A DNA stretch of 64,000 nt, taken from assembly GCA_004369045.1 (NCBI GenBank), contig ML213532.1, forward strand, positions 1 to 64,000. Reading direction: 5' to 3'. The notes beneath the pieces are model-generated. The model was not told the DNA's origin. It did not search any database and saw nothing but the letters and a program-made list of their open reading frames with translations. This DNA comes from Heliocybe sulcata. Taxonomy: Eukaryota; Basidiomycota; Agaricomycetes; Gloeophyllales; Gloeophyllaceae. A program made the position numbers and the translations under genes. Shown one piece after another: positions 47,700 through 58,979 of this stretch (positions are counted from its first letter, which is position 1; each line of letters opens with the position of its first letter).

Positions 47700-48622
47700 T
47701 CATAATAAAACAAACGGAATGTGAACTAACTTGATATGAGTCGCGGGCGTTGAGGTGAGTGGCTCAATTTTCCCTTCAGTCAGCGGTGTATTCTCATTAC
47801 CACCCCTCGAGGCTATCTCCCCGTGCTGGTCGATGCAGGTACCTAGAGACTCTGCGTGTTCCTGGGAGGTAGAGGGCACCGTTTCTTGCTCTCTGACGCA
47901 GACGTTTGGCTCCTGTTTTCCGATTCCCGACCGGCGTCCATCCATCCGAAGTTGAATTGCACTGGAGAACTAAAGAGGCGGCACCTTAGGACAAGTATCT
48001 CGTAGTCTAATCAGCTCACAGAACGTACCATGAATAGTTTACCGTCATGGTTTAGGATACGCCTGCAGTCGTTGATCGTATCCCTGTCCGATTTGTACCT
48101 CCAGAAGTTTGCGGCTTTGCTACGTCCGGAGAGTTTCCTTAACCGTATATGTATCTTTTCAAGAGCACTGTACGTATGTCTCTTGGTCAGAGATAGCAAT
48201 CAGAATGGAAGCTCAGGTACTTACTCAGTAAACTTATTCAAGTCGGCCTGAAGGCGACCATCTATGTGCTCCTGCACCTCAGTTACGAGGGCATCGCTCA
48301 AGTGCTGCAAGAACTCTTGAACCTCGTGAGCGAGACTAGCAGCATCGTCTTTGTTACTGCGCATAGCCTAGAAGTAGTCCGTTATTAATTCGTACCCATA
48401 AATGCCGCTACCCGTACTCACTTGACATATAGTTATAACTTGCCTGGCGGCTTCGAACACCGGTTTAAGGATTGGCATATTGACGACAGAGCCATCGACG
48501 AGCGCACTTGCAACCTCGAGCACGGCCTGGGCTTGTTCAAGGGGCACCCTCCTTTCCTGATGACCTTCATCGGGCGGCCGATTCCTCCCCTTCTTGCGCT
48601 TCCCAAAGCGCCAACCGGGCAT
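47700..48622 (-). CDS. HeLo/MLKL-like helical N-terminal domain protein, copy 1
   Basis: A three- or four-exon gene, about 235 residues. The start is an ATG at 48622 (MPGWRFGKRKKGRNRPP), a very basic leader. The helical region follows: NMPILKPVFEAARQVITICQ joined to AMRSNKDDAASLAHEVQEFL, then LEKIHIRLRKLSGRS and RYKSDRDTINDCRRIL. This pattern (a helix ending in ITICQ, a S/TNKDD-A turn, and late helices before LFM) is what I know from the four-helix HeLo/MLKL-type domains found at the N-terminus of many basidiomycete signalling proteins. The last exon (FSSAIQLRMDGRRSG..) is a hydrophilic tail without a kinase, NACHT or repeat domain, so it would be a stand-alone module. A closely similar gene lies at 49965-50805 on the same strand. 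Cell-death function is known only for some distant members and is not claimed here. Confidence 0.6.
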
Positions 48623-49670
48623 CGTATATGGCGTCCTTCGCCAACTTGATCGTGCCCGTTGTACTGAGCGTCAGGATACACAGACGATCTGAGCTCAGAC
48701 GGGTGCGACGTCGCAGTAAGGCAGGATAACCGCCGCTATCTGAATATACCCCTCGCTAGTTATATTCTTCTTATCGCCGTGAGAATGACCAAAGCTATGA
48801 AACTTCCCCACTTCCTGGGCGCTGAAGGTGCGGCACTGTTCATACGAAAGCAGTGGTCACAAGTCAGGGGCGGTGTGCTTTGGCAGGAGGCGGTTGCAAG
48901 TACTCGGTAGCTTCTCCCGGTGTTCTATGCTGCGCTTCAAGAATTTCTGGAAGTTGGACACTGTGGCTTATAACGGGCATTGTACAAGCAGGGCTGCGGA
49001 CTGCCTCCCAACAAAAATATGTAGTAGTGAGTATCACGACATCTCATCGATTGGTTCAGCGCCAATCGCTTACTATCAGAGCGCGACCGTCCACAGAGCA
49101 AACACCGCCACCTCTGTATGGGAACATATGTCTGCCGTCGGACAGCACATCGTCCTGAAAGGTAAAAACGTGTAGAGCCCGGTCTCTGTGGATGTCCTTT
49201 TACAAGTAGCTATACATTAATTTCACCGCCTCGATGCATTGTTCTTCAGAGTGATGAGACGCCGTATATGATGCGTGTTGGAATTGCTAGTAGACACTGT
49301 CCGATGAACCCAGACAAATATGTTACAAAGCGAGAATCGCAGACAGTACCTGATATCGAGCCATACAAATGGGAGTCCTATCGCGGGCATTCCACGTGCC
49401 CCCTACCCGTAACCGCCCTCCACCTACGATTCCCACAAAAAGTGCGAAGAAGCCTCCGAGAAGGTAGTATCGTCTTGCGAAGATATCCGACAGTGTCCTG
49501 GTCGCACAGCCATTTTGAATCGGAAGCCTTGAATATATGGTGGTCTTGATAGACACCGTCTTTGCTTGGCAAAATGCGATGTATTTCTCGCCTATTATGA
49601 GGAGATAGTGTAGTATGTCGAGCATCAACGTCGATGGCCTACAGTGCCCCTGCCAAGCCCGGCAAGAAGG
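48623..49670. other. Spacer between the two helical-domain genes
   Basis: About 1 kb holds the promoter of copy 1 and a stretch up to the second palindrome. A minus-strand frame (49323-49760) contains a hydrophobic segment but runs through the palindrome, so I do not accept it as a gene. Confidence 0.4.
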
Positions 49671-49783
49671 TGGTCCTATAGGGAGCCAAGGCCATGAATG
49701 AAGACAAAACAGTAGAAGCATGCTGCTGCAGCATGCTTCTACTGTTTTGTCTTCATTCATGGCCTTGGCTCCCTATAGGACCA
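49671..49783. repeat. Perfect palindrome, 56-bp arms, 1-nt centre
   Basis: 49671-49726 is the exact reverse complement of 49728-49783, with a single T at 49727 between. Such a long perfect inverted repeat without spacer is rare and is usually unstable in replication. It lies 182 bp past the stop of copy 2, almost the same place as the first palindrome relative to copy 1, but the sequences differ. The outer left flanks of both palindromes contain CAGTGCCC. Confidence 0.95.
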
Positions 49784-49964
49784 GAAACATTTGACTACCT
49801 CTTCAGTGGCCATGAGGCAGCCAGGATGTTTCCACTGCGCCAAGGCAAATAAAACGTTGGCATTCAAATTGATGGTGAGCGAGGCGGCTACATGCTGCGG
49901 TTTGCGGGGCGAACTGTTTAATGCCACCATTAATCAACGCCTTTGGGGTACCGAGCGACGAAAC

Positions 49965-50805
49965 CTACCTGACATCCTTCAATATAGCCATCAGCGTAGC
50001 TTCGCCGCGCTCTTCGGCTTGCGCCCCACAATTTCCTCGACACTCTTTCCTCTCGCCGTTCGACGACTGCAGCTCGTGACCCGCTATATCCGGTAGCTGA
50101 CTTTGTAGCGTATCCAGAACCTGCTGTTGCGTCGTACGAAGGTCAACGACGCAGACTGCCTACAATCCACGGGGTGTCGTTAACTGGCGTGCTTTACCCG
50201 GGGACCTCTACTGGTAGCGTACCATAAAGTTATCGAAAGCCGTCTTTGAGTCACGTCTACAGTCCTCTATCACCTTCTGGTCCGACTTGTGCTTCATAAA
50301 GCGCCGGACTCTTCCCCGAGCACAGAGCTTCTCCATCCGCGTGCGGATACTCATCAAAACTCTAGAGACGACATGAGCACAAGGATAATGCTCGAACGAC
50401 GACACACGCACTCAGTAAACCTGGCCAAGTCATCTTCCAAATGCGTATTGACGTTCTGTGGGGGTGTACGTTCCAGGACGCCCGTCAACAGCTGCAGTCT
50501 GTCGCAGATCTCCTTAGCCAGGCCAGTAGCATCCTCTTTGTTCGTTTGCATAGCCTGGAGCCCCGCTATCATCGTCTGATGCCACTGCAATCTACGCGAC
50601 GATCACATACCTGACATATTGTCACGATTTGCTGGACGGCCTCAGAGACAGGTTTCAGAATCGGCATGGCGATGACCGAGCCGTCGAGGAAGGGGCCGAC
50701 GACGGCAGCCGCCACCTGGAAAGATTCAAGGGGCACCCTCCTCTCCTGGCGATCTTCATCAGGCGGTCGGCCCTTCTTCTTCCGTCTCCGAAGCCAGCTA
50801 GGCAT
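49965..50805 (-). CDS. HeLo/MLKL-like helical N-terminal domain protein, copy 2
   Basis: Paralogue of the gene at 47700-48622, same strand, with the same exon plan. The start is an ATG at 50805 (MPSWLRRRKKKGRPPDED), a basic leader. Conserved pieces are QERRVPLE, DGSVIAMPILKPVSEA, QQIVTICQ, then MQTNKEDATGLAKEICDRL, RVLMSIRTRMEKLCARGR and HKSDQKVIEDCRR, ending FM at an intron donor GTACGC. I join the last exon as AVCVVDLRTTQQQVLDTLQ..LMAILKDVR, TAG at 49965. An additional short exon downstream is possible because a GTAGGT donor overlaps the stop. The product is all-helical, with no membrane segment or other domain. Differences from copy 1 are spread throughout, so the duplication is old. Function is unknown. 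Confidence 0.6.
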
Positions 50806-51363
50806 CGTATGCCAGCGCAGTGGAGGTGGTCGCATGCAGCGTCAGGGCGTATGCGAGCGGGTCGCAGGAAAGGCGGAGCGACTTCCGTGGCCTATTATCC
50901 CTGCTTGTTATCGTCGTAATCATCGTGAGAATGGCAAAGCTGTGAAGCTTCGCGGGCGCTACTGGGGATGATTACGACCCAGAAGAGGCAGGCAGGCAGT
51001 GCGACTCGGGCAATGGAGGCGATGGCGTGCATCCCATCTTGCATCGGTTCGAAGGTCAAGTGACAGGGTGTCTGGCGCTGCGCCGCAGTGGAACTCCTAC
51101 TGAGCTTACAGACAAGCTTGAGAATCGTACCTGAGTACAGCACTGCGACGAAAATAGACAACGGTCAGTATCAAGACGGTCTATCCGTCAATCATTGAGA
51201 AGACTTAACGTATCTTACCCTGTTCCTTTGGTGCACAATTGTCTTAAGAGCACGTACAACCAGGAACGAGAGTCGCGTCGTGCAATACGAGGATATCGAT
51301 AACTGTAGTCGCGGAGGGAAATCATCGGGAACAGTAATCTGCGAGCAAGGTAGTCACAAACGA
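50806..51363. other. Upstream region of helical-domain copy 2
   Basis: This holds the promoter of copy 2 and a non-coding stretch leading into a tandem duplication. No gene is seen. Confidence 0.4.
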
Positions 51364-52315
51364 AATGCAAGGATCAAGAACCGGAACGTGAAAGACAGAC
51401 GGGATGCTGAGTCCAGGTCACGTGACAGTACCCGTATCATACACTGCGATAGCACCAGTGCTACGACGGATGCGTGGGTTACTATCCAACCACTTGCGCT
51501 GCCTGGACCTCGGTGCAAAAGACACGAGTAGACTAGCAGCATATGTCGAACAGGCTATCTCAGTTTGACGGTGGATGCAAGTCTCCCCGATCGACTTTGG
51601 GCGGCTCGCTGTGCCCGAGATAACGGCAGATGATCCTAAATGACTGTGACTGCGAGGGGACTGTCACTGCGCGTGAATTGACAAAGAGCAGTACAGACGG
51701 AATATAAAACGACCAGACTCCCTTGCCAGGCGGACATCTGCCAGGTAGTTGCCTCGTGCACAGAGTGGGGATACGAGACGCCGTACACACTGTGTAGTAC
51801 TGGGATGGTGCTGGCTGATAAACGTTAACAGCGGGCATAGTGTTGACTTGCAAAGGACATGCAAGGATCAAGAATCCGGACACGAAAGACCGATGGGATA
51901 CAAATGCAGCTCTCTTAGTGGTACGCGTACCGTATACCGTGATGGTCCTACGTCGGGCCCACTTGCGTCTCCTGGACCTCGGTACAACGGACATGACTAG
52001 ACGAGCAGCATAGGTCGAACAGGCTGTCCAAGTTTGACGATGCAGCATAACAAAGTCGCTCCGCGATCAAATTTCAGTGGCTTGCTACGCCTAGGGTAAC
52101 AATAGAGAATCCTGAAGGGCAAGACGAGGGAAGGAGACCTCGCTGTACATGCGCGAATCGACAAAGAACGCCGCAATAGCGCGGGTACGGCCGGGATGCA
52201 AAAGGTTCAAACTCCAGGTGGTTGCCAGGCGCCGGAGATACGAGACACCGTCCGCACTAGTAGGAGTTTAGTACTGGTCAATAAGCAGAGGAGCTCGAGA
52301 AAGCGTTGACTTGTC
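51364..52315. repeat. Diverged two-copy tandem repeat, about 465-495 bp units
   Basis: Copy A (about 51365-51848) and copy B (about 51859-52313) are direct repeats. Matching blocks in the same order include ATGCAAGGATCAAGAA, CCTGGACCTCGGT, GTCGAACAGGCT, GAATTGACAAAGA/GAATCGACAAAGA, a GATACGAGAC block and GTTGACTTG at the ends. Spacing between matches drifts from 494 down to about 464 bp, so small deletions have accumulated. No conserved reading frame runs through both copies. It probably is noncoding or relic DNA. Confidence 0.8.
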
Positions 52316-52799
52316 GAGCCCGAAGAGAGAATCGTGTCGAGTTTCCTGGGAGAGTCGAATACACGTATTACAAGACTACATCACCGTACTTCCATGCCTT
52401 CCATCGACAGCGACCAATCATAACATTGAGCGCCGAGGTGTTTTTTGGCCGATGACCGACGAAAAAGCGGATGGGCGCGTTCCCGATCCCTGCGGAGGGC
52501 TCTGCCCCGAGAGAACAGACATGGGGCATGAACACGACGGGCCAGAGGAAAGACAGTACAGCGTAGCTATAGGGAATGAGCCAAAGGACGGATATTAGCG
52601 CGCCAATGCAACGAGCTGGGCGACCTGCATCAGAGAAAGAGAGACGAGGAGGAGCAACCCCATCGCAGTGGCCACTCTTCGGCAACCGCCGGATACACCG
52701 CCACTCCACGCGACATGTCATACCCCTCTATCCGAGCAACGGCCAACTCTCCCCGATCTTTCTTTCTTTCTCGCAAGTCCCTCCTCGCTGCACCCGACG
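52316..52799. other. Promoter region of the Ser/Thr-rich protein gene
   Basis: About 480 bp precedes the start codon. The last part (52740-52790) has a CT-rich run, TTTCTTTCTTTCTCGC, typical of a fungal transcription start region. I see no gene. Confidence 0.45.
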
Positions 52800-54302
52800 A
52801 TGCCCGTCGAACGTATCTCGTCCAGACCTATCAAACGAGTGCGCCTGCTCGCACCCAGGCAGACCGGTGAGTGCAAGCAAATACCAAATGTACAAACTCA
52901 GAATTGACATCGATTAGGCACAGATGCGCCTCCTTCAGGAACCGCAACCGCGACTGGGTCAGGTGCCACAATTCCATCGGTGAGTTCAGCACTACTGGTC
53001 GAAAAGCGAAGTCTTATGTCTCGCAGGCGAGTCCTGCTGTGTCCGGGCGGCAAGACGCGACAAGTAACATCGCCGATGCAACCTCGGTAGTCCCCACCAC
53101 CTTGCCTAATGATACCGCAACCAATTCCGCCTCGAATGATGGCAGCTCGAACTCTTCTGCGTCGGATCCTGCCAGTGATACGACCACCTCGCAGACCACC
53201 GAGTAAGTCTCATTTTCCTCGGTTACGCTCAACTCTGACGACCTTGTCCAGAACGTCTACATCTGAGACGTCAACTTCCTCCACCTCAGACACCTCGTCG
53301 TCGACTACGTCTACATCCTCGTCTACGACAACTTCCTCTTCATCCACTTCCACTACTACCTCTACTACATCCTCGTCTACATCTTCCAGTAGTTCCAGTT
53401 CCTCCTCGTCTTCGTCCTCATCCAGGACCTCCATAACGACTTCAACTTCCACCACCACTACCTCCTCCACAAGCACCTCTAGTGACTCTTCCACCTCGAC
53501 GACATCCTCTTCTTCCGACACCAGCACCTCCACACCCCCATCTCCAACACCGTCCGGCCACGTCTCCTACATCACCTCCTCAACCGTCATCACCGAAAAC
53601 GGCGTCATCTCCACCTCCTACACCGTCATCCCCACCATCTGGTCCGGCCAAAGCACGCCCATCTCCGCCTCCCAACGCACCGCCATCATCGCCGGCTCCG
53701 CCGCCGCCGGCGTCTTCGTCCTCTCCCTCCTCGCCGCCTTCCTCTTCTTCTACAAACGCCACCAACACAAAAAGCCCCTCTTCTTCCGTCGCCCGCACGC
53801 CAAGCCGCGCTCGCAGCTCCTCGCGGGCGAGGACTTCGAAGACGACGACGAGCCCCACCTGCCCGAGTACCGCGACGACCCCTTCGCAGCCGGGCGGCGC
53901 AGCTACGACTCTGGCCCGAGCATCATGCGCCCGCGCCAGGAAACCGGCAGCATGTTCCACGAGGCCGTGTGGCCGCCTCCATCCGGCAACGGGCGGCTCG
54001 TCGACCCGCTCGTCGCGCCCGTCGATCTCGGCGGCATCGTCGACAACGTGATGGGGCCCAACCACGCCTCGGAGGTGAGCCTCGACTCGTATTACCCGCC
54101 GTCGGGGCACGCGCGGGACGGCTCTGCGAGCTCGCAGACGGGGCTGTTGGCCCCTGAGACGCCGCAGGCGGTGTATAGGAGCAGCCCGCTCGCGGCGAGC
54201 AGCGTGAGCGTGGCGAGTCAGAGGAAGAATTGGGTGGAGAGGAGTCCGAAGAAGGTGGGGTTTCTTGAGGATCAAGGAGTGGGGCCGGGGACTGCGCTGT
54301 AA
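52800..54302 (+). CDS. Ser/Thr-rich single-pass membrane protein (mucin-like)
   Basis: Four exons encode about 450 residues. The start is an ATG at 52800 (MPVERISSRPIKRVRLLAP). Introns are at about 52867-52917, 52981-53026 and 53203-53250, all with clean borders and frame. A long ectodomain is almost pure Ser and Thr (about residues 100-220), a likely heavily O-mannosylated stalk. A short folded-looking segment, HVSYITSSTVITENGVISTS, precedes the membrane helix TAIIAGSAAAGVFVLSLLAA. The cytoplasmic side begins with basic KRHQHKK and continues as an acidic, disordered tail. The N-terminus is basic and not a typical cleaved signal peptide; the membrane helix may act as signal-anchor. The layout matches fungal cell-wall stress sensors or mucins, but no WSC domain is present. 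A similar gene lies on the opposite strand at 59993-61281. Confidence 0.85.
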
Positions 54303-56030
54303 CACTCTGCACGTAAAGGTTTCTTATACTTTGGATTCGCCCTCTCCATTCCTCCCATCTTTGTATCTTGCAGCCTTTTTGTAGGCCTTGACATACCACC
54401 CTTCGCTTACGCTCACGACATGTACACGATCCGATTGGACTCCTTTCATAGACTTATCACCCTTCTCTACTCTATGTACGGACTTACTTCCTCGCATGCA
54501 CGGACTTGCTCTCTTTGGATAACACCCCCTCTTGTCGCTGATCTTCATGACCCTACGCGTTGTGTCATAATTAGCTTAACTTTATCGAGCCCTGCCGTAT
54601 AGTACGCTATCTTATTGGTTTTCTGTCTATCGCTTCTGCCTGAGTCGAGGAATGTGGCAGAGCGGCCTCAAGCCACAAAAGTGGCGAGAGGGTCTTTCTC
54701 ACGTGCCGCGTGCTTGCGTTCTCTGATTCTGCGTTCTTTCCCCTCGGTCTCGTCTTTCGACACTTCTTATTCAGAATCACACCGAGTTTCCAGACAATGG
54801 TTCCTTCTCTACCCATCACTCAGAATTAAAATGGTATTAACATCCGGGCCCTCCTATGAAATCCCCATAACAAACGGACTCGGTGCTCTTCCTGTCTTCA
54901 GGACGACCATAAATTAATGAGCGGCTTCCCTTCGCGTCCAGACATGCACCCAGGCTAGACCTCGGATCTCTGTGCTCTCTGTGTGCTCGGCGCAGTGGAC
55001 GTGGTCCGTTCCTCGGCGACACTCGCCAGTAACTTATTAGCATCGTGCGATGAAACTGACCCTTTGATGAACTCCGGAAGACTACAGAGCCTTGTATCGC
55101 CACACAGCCAATCCTGCTCTATCAAGATTGTCAGCTACCTACAAGGCGGTTGCAGTCCCTGTTCATTGGGCATTGAATATAATGTTCTGGCCGGCAGATG
55201 ACCGCAACCTGACTGGGCCTCGAAGTATATTTGGCCAAGATCAGCTTTCTCGTACATCTGGTGCCCGCTCTATGCGGTTGTTCCTTCCTAGAATGAGTCG
55301 AGAGAAGGTCGTACTGAAGCTGAAGGTCCCGGCCCCTCAAATGAAGCGTGAAGTACGCTCCAACGATCTGAGAGTTGGCTTACGCTGTGGATCTGTGGAG
55401 GTGGAAGCGAATTGCGACGTACATGGTGCTTGTGGTACTGTTACTCCTGTGACTCAGGCGATTTCGGAGGAGCCTGGGATTGTAGTGCATCATAAGATCA
55501 GCATGTTTCAGCTCTCGTACCGGCGGAGATTGTTTTTTCTTAGAAAGTATACAAGGTACATAGACTGAAATACTGATTCACACGAAGACCTTGTACATGT
55601 TCGACCTCGTCTGCAGAGTCATACATGGCATATCCGGGTACAGCGCGCAGGGCTCTGCATTGCTTTCTGGATGCTCTTTTTCGCATCGCCTGAAATGTTT
55701 ATTCCGGCAGTACTAAGTAACGTGACGGGGTGAAATGCGTACTACGAAGAGCCAAATTTGAACCGGGGCTTATATGGTGACGCGAGGCTGTTTTTTCAAG
55801 TCTTAAGCATAAGTAGTGAGCGTAAAACAAAGAATCCGACATACTCACCAAATTCCTTTTGCGTGACATCATGGCGTATCGTTCAACGTCACGCGTCCGT
55901 GACAAATTGACCGCGCAAGTTGGTTCGCACTTCGAACGCTAAAGATTCCTCCGCGCCGGTAGGTTATCGTCTGCTATAAGGTTGTAATTCTAAGTCTCAT
56001 TAATCATTATCTGTGAGCAGTTTTCATGAG
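54303..56030. other. Gene-poor stretch
   Basis: About 1.7 kb. The left part is the 3' flank of the Ser/Thr-rich gene. The frame at 55092-55568 has no family features. Nothing else is supported. Confidence 0.4.
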
Positions 56031-57313
56031 ATGACGGCGCCTACAAACGGCATAATCAACACCTCGAAGCTGACGCTTCGTCATTGGCGAGACGTTCGCA
56101 ACAGGAAGCATCCTATCTGTGTTCCAGGCCGTCAGAAGGCATTATCGCCCTACCTCTCATCAACATGCAATACCTTTGTACAGAAGCGGTGGGCGTCCGC
56201 GTCAAAAGCGCTTGCCTATCCATCCAAACATCGTCTTCCCCAGTCCGACATTCCTGCTACCGCCGCCGCCGGGCTCCGCAGAACCTCAGCCACACTACTG
56301 CGCACCTTGAACCAGACCAGACTACATACTAAAGATTATGTCGATCTTACTGGACGAGTGTCGAAATCTGTGCGCTTTCTAATGGCGCCTGAAGACTATA
56401 GGGTTCCAATGCGCTATTTCCACCCAAGGCGAGGTGGCCATAAGCATATATCATTCCCTCCAGATTCTCACGGATTCTTTTATTGGCATATTGAAGCTGA
56501 TGCGCCCCCTTTATCAGGGCAGGTCCGCTTTCGCACCACGACATCCTCTGACCCGGCTACTTTTCCGAGTGGGCGCGACTTGCAGCTGCCAGACGGCCGG
56601 ATGTGGAATATATCCATATTCGATATTGCTCACGGTCCACACTACTCTGGGCTTCGTGCGCAACTTCTCTCTGAGAGATTGATAACAGCAAAGGTGCTGG
56701 GTACTGCCCTGAACATCTCTTGCCTGGAAGGGGCAAGGACAATCCATCCAGCCACCGGTAGCCTTCTCATTTGGAAGTTCGGACAGAGATTCCTTGTGGA
56801 TCTTCAAAGCACCGGTATGTACCTTTGGGTTATAGGAAGCTCAACGGCGGGGCGGCTTCGCTTGCGGCACCTGTTCTCAGTCCAGGGCAGCGAATCGGGA
56901 AGCTCCGGTATAGTTAAGAGAGTCAATCAGGCACCATTTACAGGTGCGTTGCTACAACCGTTATTGTCCTGAGAGACTCACGAGCAGCTCTATTATCTTC
57001 AGGGAGAGCTCTGGTTCAGTTCGAACGCTCGACACTCCCAGAGCACAAGGGCACACGAACCGTCGTCCTCCGTATCGTCGAAGCCATCGGATTGACAAAA
57101 CTAGATGGCTCTGATCCCTACGGGATGCCAGAACCCAAGCATGGCGGCTTGGTCATGTCACGTCGAGACCATGTTCATTGGACTCCATGGTCGGTTGATG
57201 TCGACCGGCTTCAGCCAGGGGGTAAACCACGCTCCTCATCGAAAGCGCTGGCCATTCTGTTCGATAATGAGGCTGATCCCGCAGTTGGATCTCGCGGAAG
57301 CGGTGAATCATGA
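56031..57313 (+). CDS. Uncharacterised Agaricomycete family protein
   Basis: Two exons, about 407 residues, joined across a 59-nt intron (56944-57002) so that NQAPFTG continues as RALVQFERSTLPEHKG. I use the ATG at 56031 (MTAPTNGIINTSK); the N-terminal 90 residues are basic and may be misassigned. The core has RRGGHKHISFPPDSHGFFYWH, PLSGQVRFRTTTSSDPATF, GRDLQLPDGRMWNIS and HGPHYSGLRAQLL. This is a pattern I associate with a multi-copy family of unknown function in mushroom-forming fungi, in which a short Gly/Phe-rich beta segment is followed by G-x-VRFR and PA-F-x-GRDL. No membrane segment or signal peptide is seen. Its second exon ends with TGA after GSRGSGES. It looks intact. Confidence 0.65.
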
Positions 57314-58979
57314 GCTGGATGCCCGGTCCTCTTCGCTTTTATGCTTGTCTTGTGTTTTACTTCGCGTGTAGTGATTCTGGCAGTTGGAACATCCTCGAGT
57401 TGGAGCCCATTGACGAAATATCCATCACATCAAGACCCTATGCCGCACGTTCATGGAACGGTGGCAATTTTTATTTCGACGGGGTATAACGATACACGCT
57501 TACATTGGCCGGTATGGACGGGCACTCGGAATCGTCCCCAGCACTGCGGGTGCGTCGCAGATAGCTGGGCCATACTATAGACCGGACTCTCTCCACGCAT
57601 TGTTGTGTTGATCAAGTCCAGCTCTTTGCACCGTGAAGCTTACAATACTGCCGGTCTATGGCTTTGGTCTGCGTGCCCTCTTGCCTCTTGATTATGACTT
57701 TGGCTAAAGGACGTCAAAGAAGGAGTCTGGAACCGACAACGAAGGCTGTGTGGCGCTCCCGCAAAACATGATTCGAAGATGGCTTTGCTTGAGTTTCTGC
57801 CTTTCCGGTTTGACTTTGCCATCCTGCTGAGCCATCTAGACTCTGCAGTACCGGTACTGACGCACATTGCCTTCACGATGATATGAATTTCATCTGCGGA
57901 ACAATCGGTAAGCAGCCGACTGGTAGGCTCTGGGAACGGAGACATTTGCTCCTCCTTGACTCACATGTCCGCATCCTCTCGAGATGCACTGTGCAGCGAT
58001 GCGGTATTCGTTCGACGCAGTGATTTTACTTTCCTCCATTCTCGCTTTTCAGCATATTGACTCCACTCTAGATGCCGGGTGTCATCTGGCATTCTGCTGC
58101 GGAGATCATCACAAGAATATTGCCTTTACGTACTTCCGGGACCTACCAATATCAATCTGCACCCGTCGATCTCCCAATGGCAGGGTCGCCGTTCTTCGCG
58201 TCATGGAGCTCTCCTACTAATACTCATCTCCTTTGTCGCTGCGTCTCTCTCCTCTCTCCTGCGCACCTCTACGACGATGCAAGAATTTGTGCCTCTTTAC
58301 CCTTTATCCTATCGAAACGACGAGGCTGCACAAGACGACGAGCCCGATTATGACGTCCATCTTTACTGGTCTCCTCGGAGTAAAACCCCAGAGGCCAGTG
58401 ATGGCAGCCCGAAGTCCTCTGCGGATTCGTATGCGTCGTTCTATGGGGTAAGCTACGCACCACACGTATATCCTAGTTCCTGCTGATGTTAAAGGGACTG
58501 CGAGCAGACGAAAGTAGTCGCGTTCCACTTCTTCCACACCACGTCAGGCGACACCCACTTTGTGCCGGTACGTCGCGTTTAACTTGTCTTCTGCATAGGC
58601 TATATTGAGAGACAGCGCTGCAGTCTTTCGTTACAGCATCACCCTTGGGCGAACCGTTCTGCAGGGTAGGGCAGGCGGGGCTTTGCGGTTTAGAATCTAC
58701 TGCAGTCCGAGACTATGCTGAAGGCACGAATGTGAGCCAATGAAGTCGGCTCTTTAAGCTGATGCTTACCAGATGACCCAGCGTATGCGACGCGCGTTTT
58801 CCAGGATCCGCCGGTGGTCGCTCAGACGATAGAGGGGACACAGAGTTCTCAAAGCCGGTTTCTATTCATTCTTCATGAACGTAACGCCGTTGCCGAAGAT
58901 TATTCATGACATCCAGTCCCAGTATTGCATAATACCATAATAATACACTGACCGAGCTACTCCTCTCATCCCTGCCTTC
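57314..58979. other. Stretch with at most one small gene
   Basis: The only candidate is a small open piece at about 58277-58486. Around 57360-57490 a plus-strand fragment (SGSWNILELEPIDEISITSR) resembles coding sequence but is not connected to anything. The rest is featureless to my reading. Confidence 0.35.
58277..58486 (+). CDS. Possible small acidic protein
   Basis: An ATG at 58277 opens MQEFVPLYPLSYRNDEAAQD, an acidic, Ser/Pro-rich frame that meets a GTAAGC donor at about 58447. A hydrophobic segment lies upstream in the same frame but has no ATG before it. Later exons are not clear, so this may be part of a larger gene or not a gene. Confidence 0.2.
   Translation: MQEFVPLYPLSYRNDEAAQDDEPDYDVHLYWSPRSKTPEASDGSPKSSADSYASFYGVSYAPHVYPSSC

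Noticed and set aside
49323-49760. 145-codon minus-strand frame with a hydrophobic segment
   Set aside because: Its first part is read from one palindrome arm and then the other, so the apparent start is an effect of the inverted repeat.
53210-53533. Minus-strand frame of almost pure Glu/Val/Asp
   Set aside because: It is the antisense shadow of the Ser/Thr-rich stalk, whose codons read Glu/Asp/Val on the other strand. The plus-strand gene has clean introns, a membrane helix and a tail.
53580-54305. Minus-strand Arg/Gly/Asp-rich frame of 241 codons
   Set aside because: This is a GC-rich shadow of the last exon of the plus-strand membrane protein. It has no independent features.
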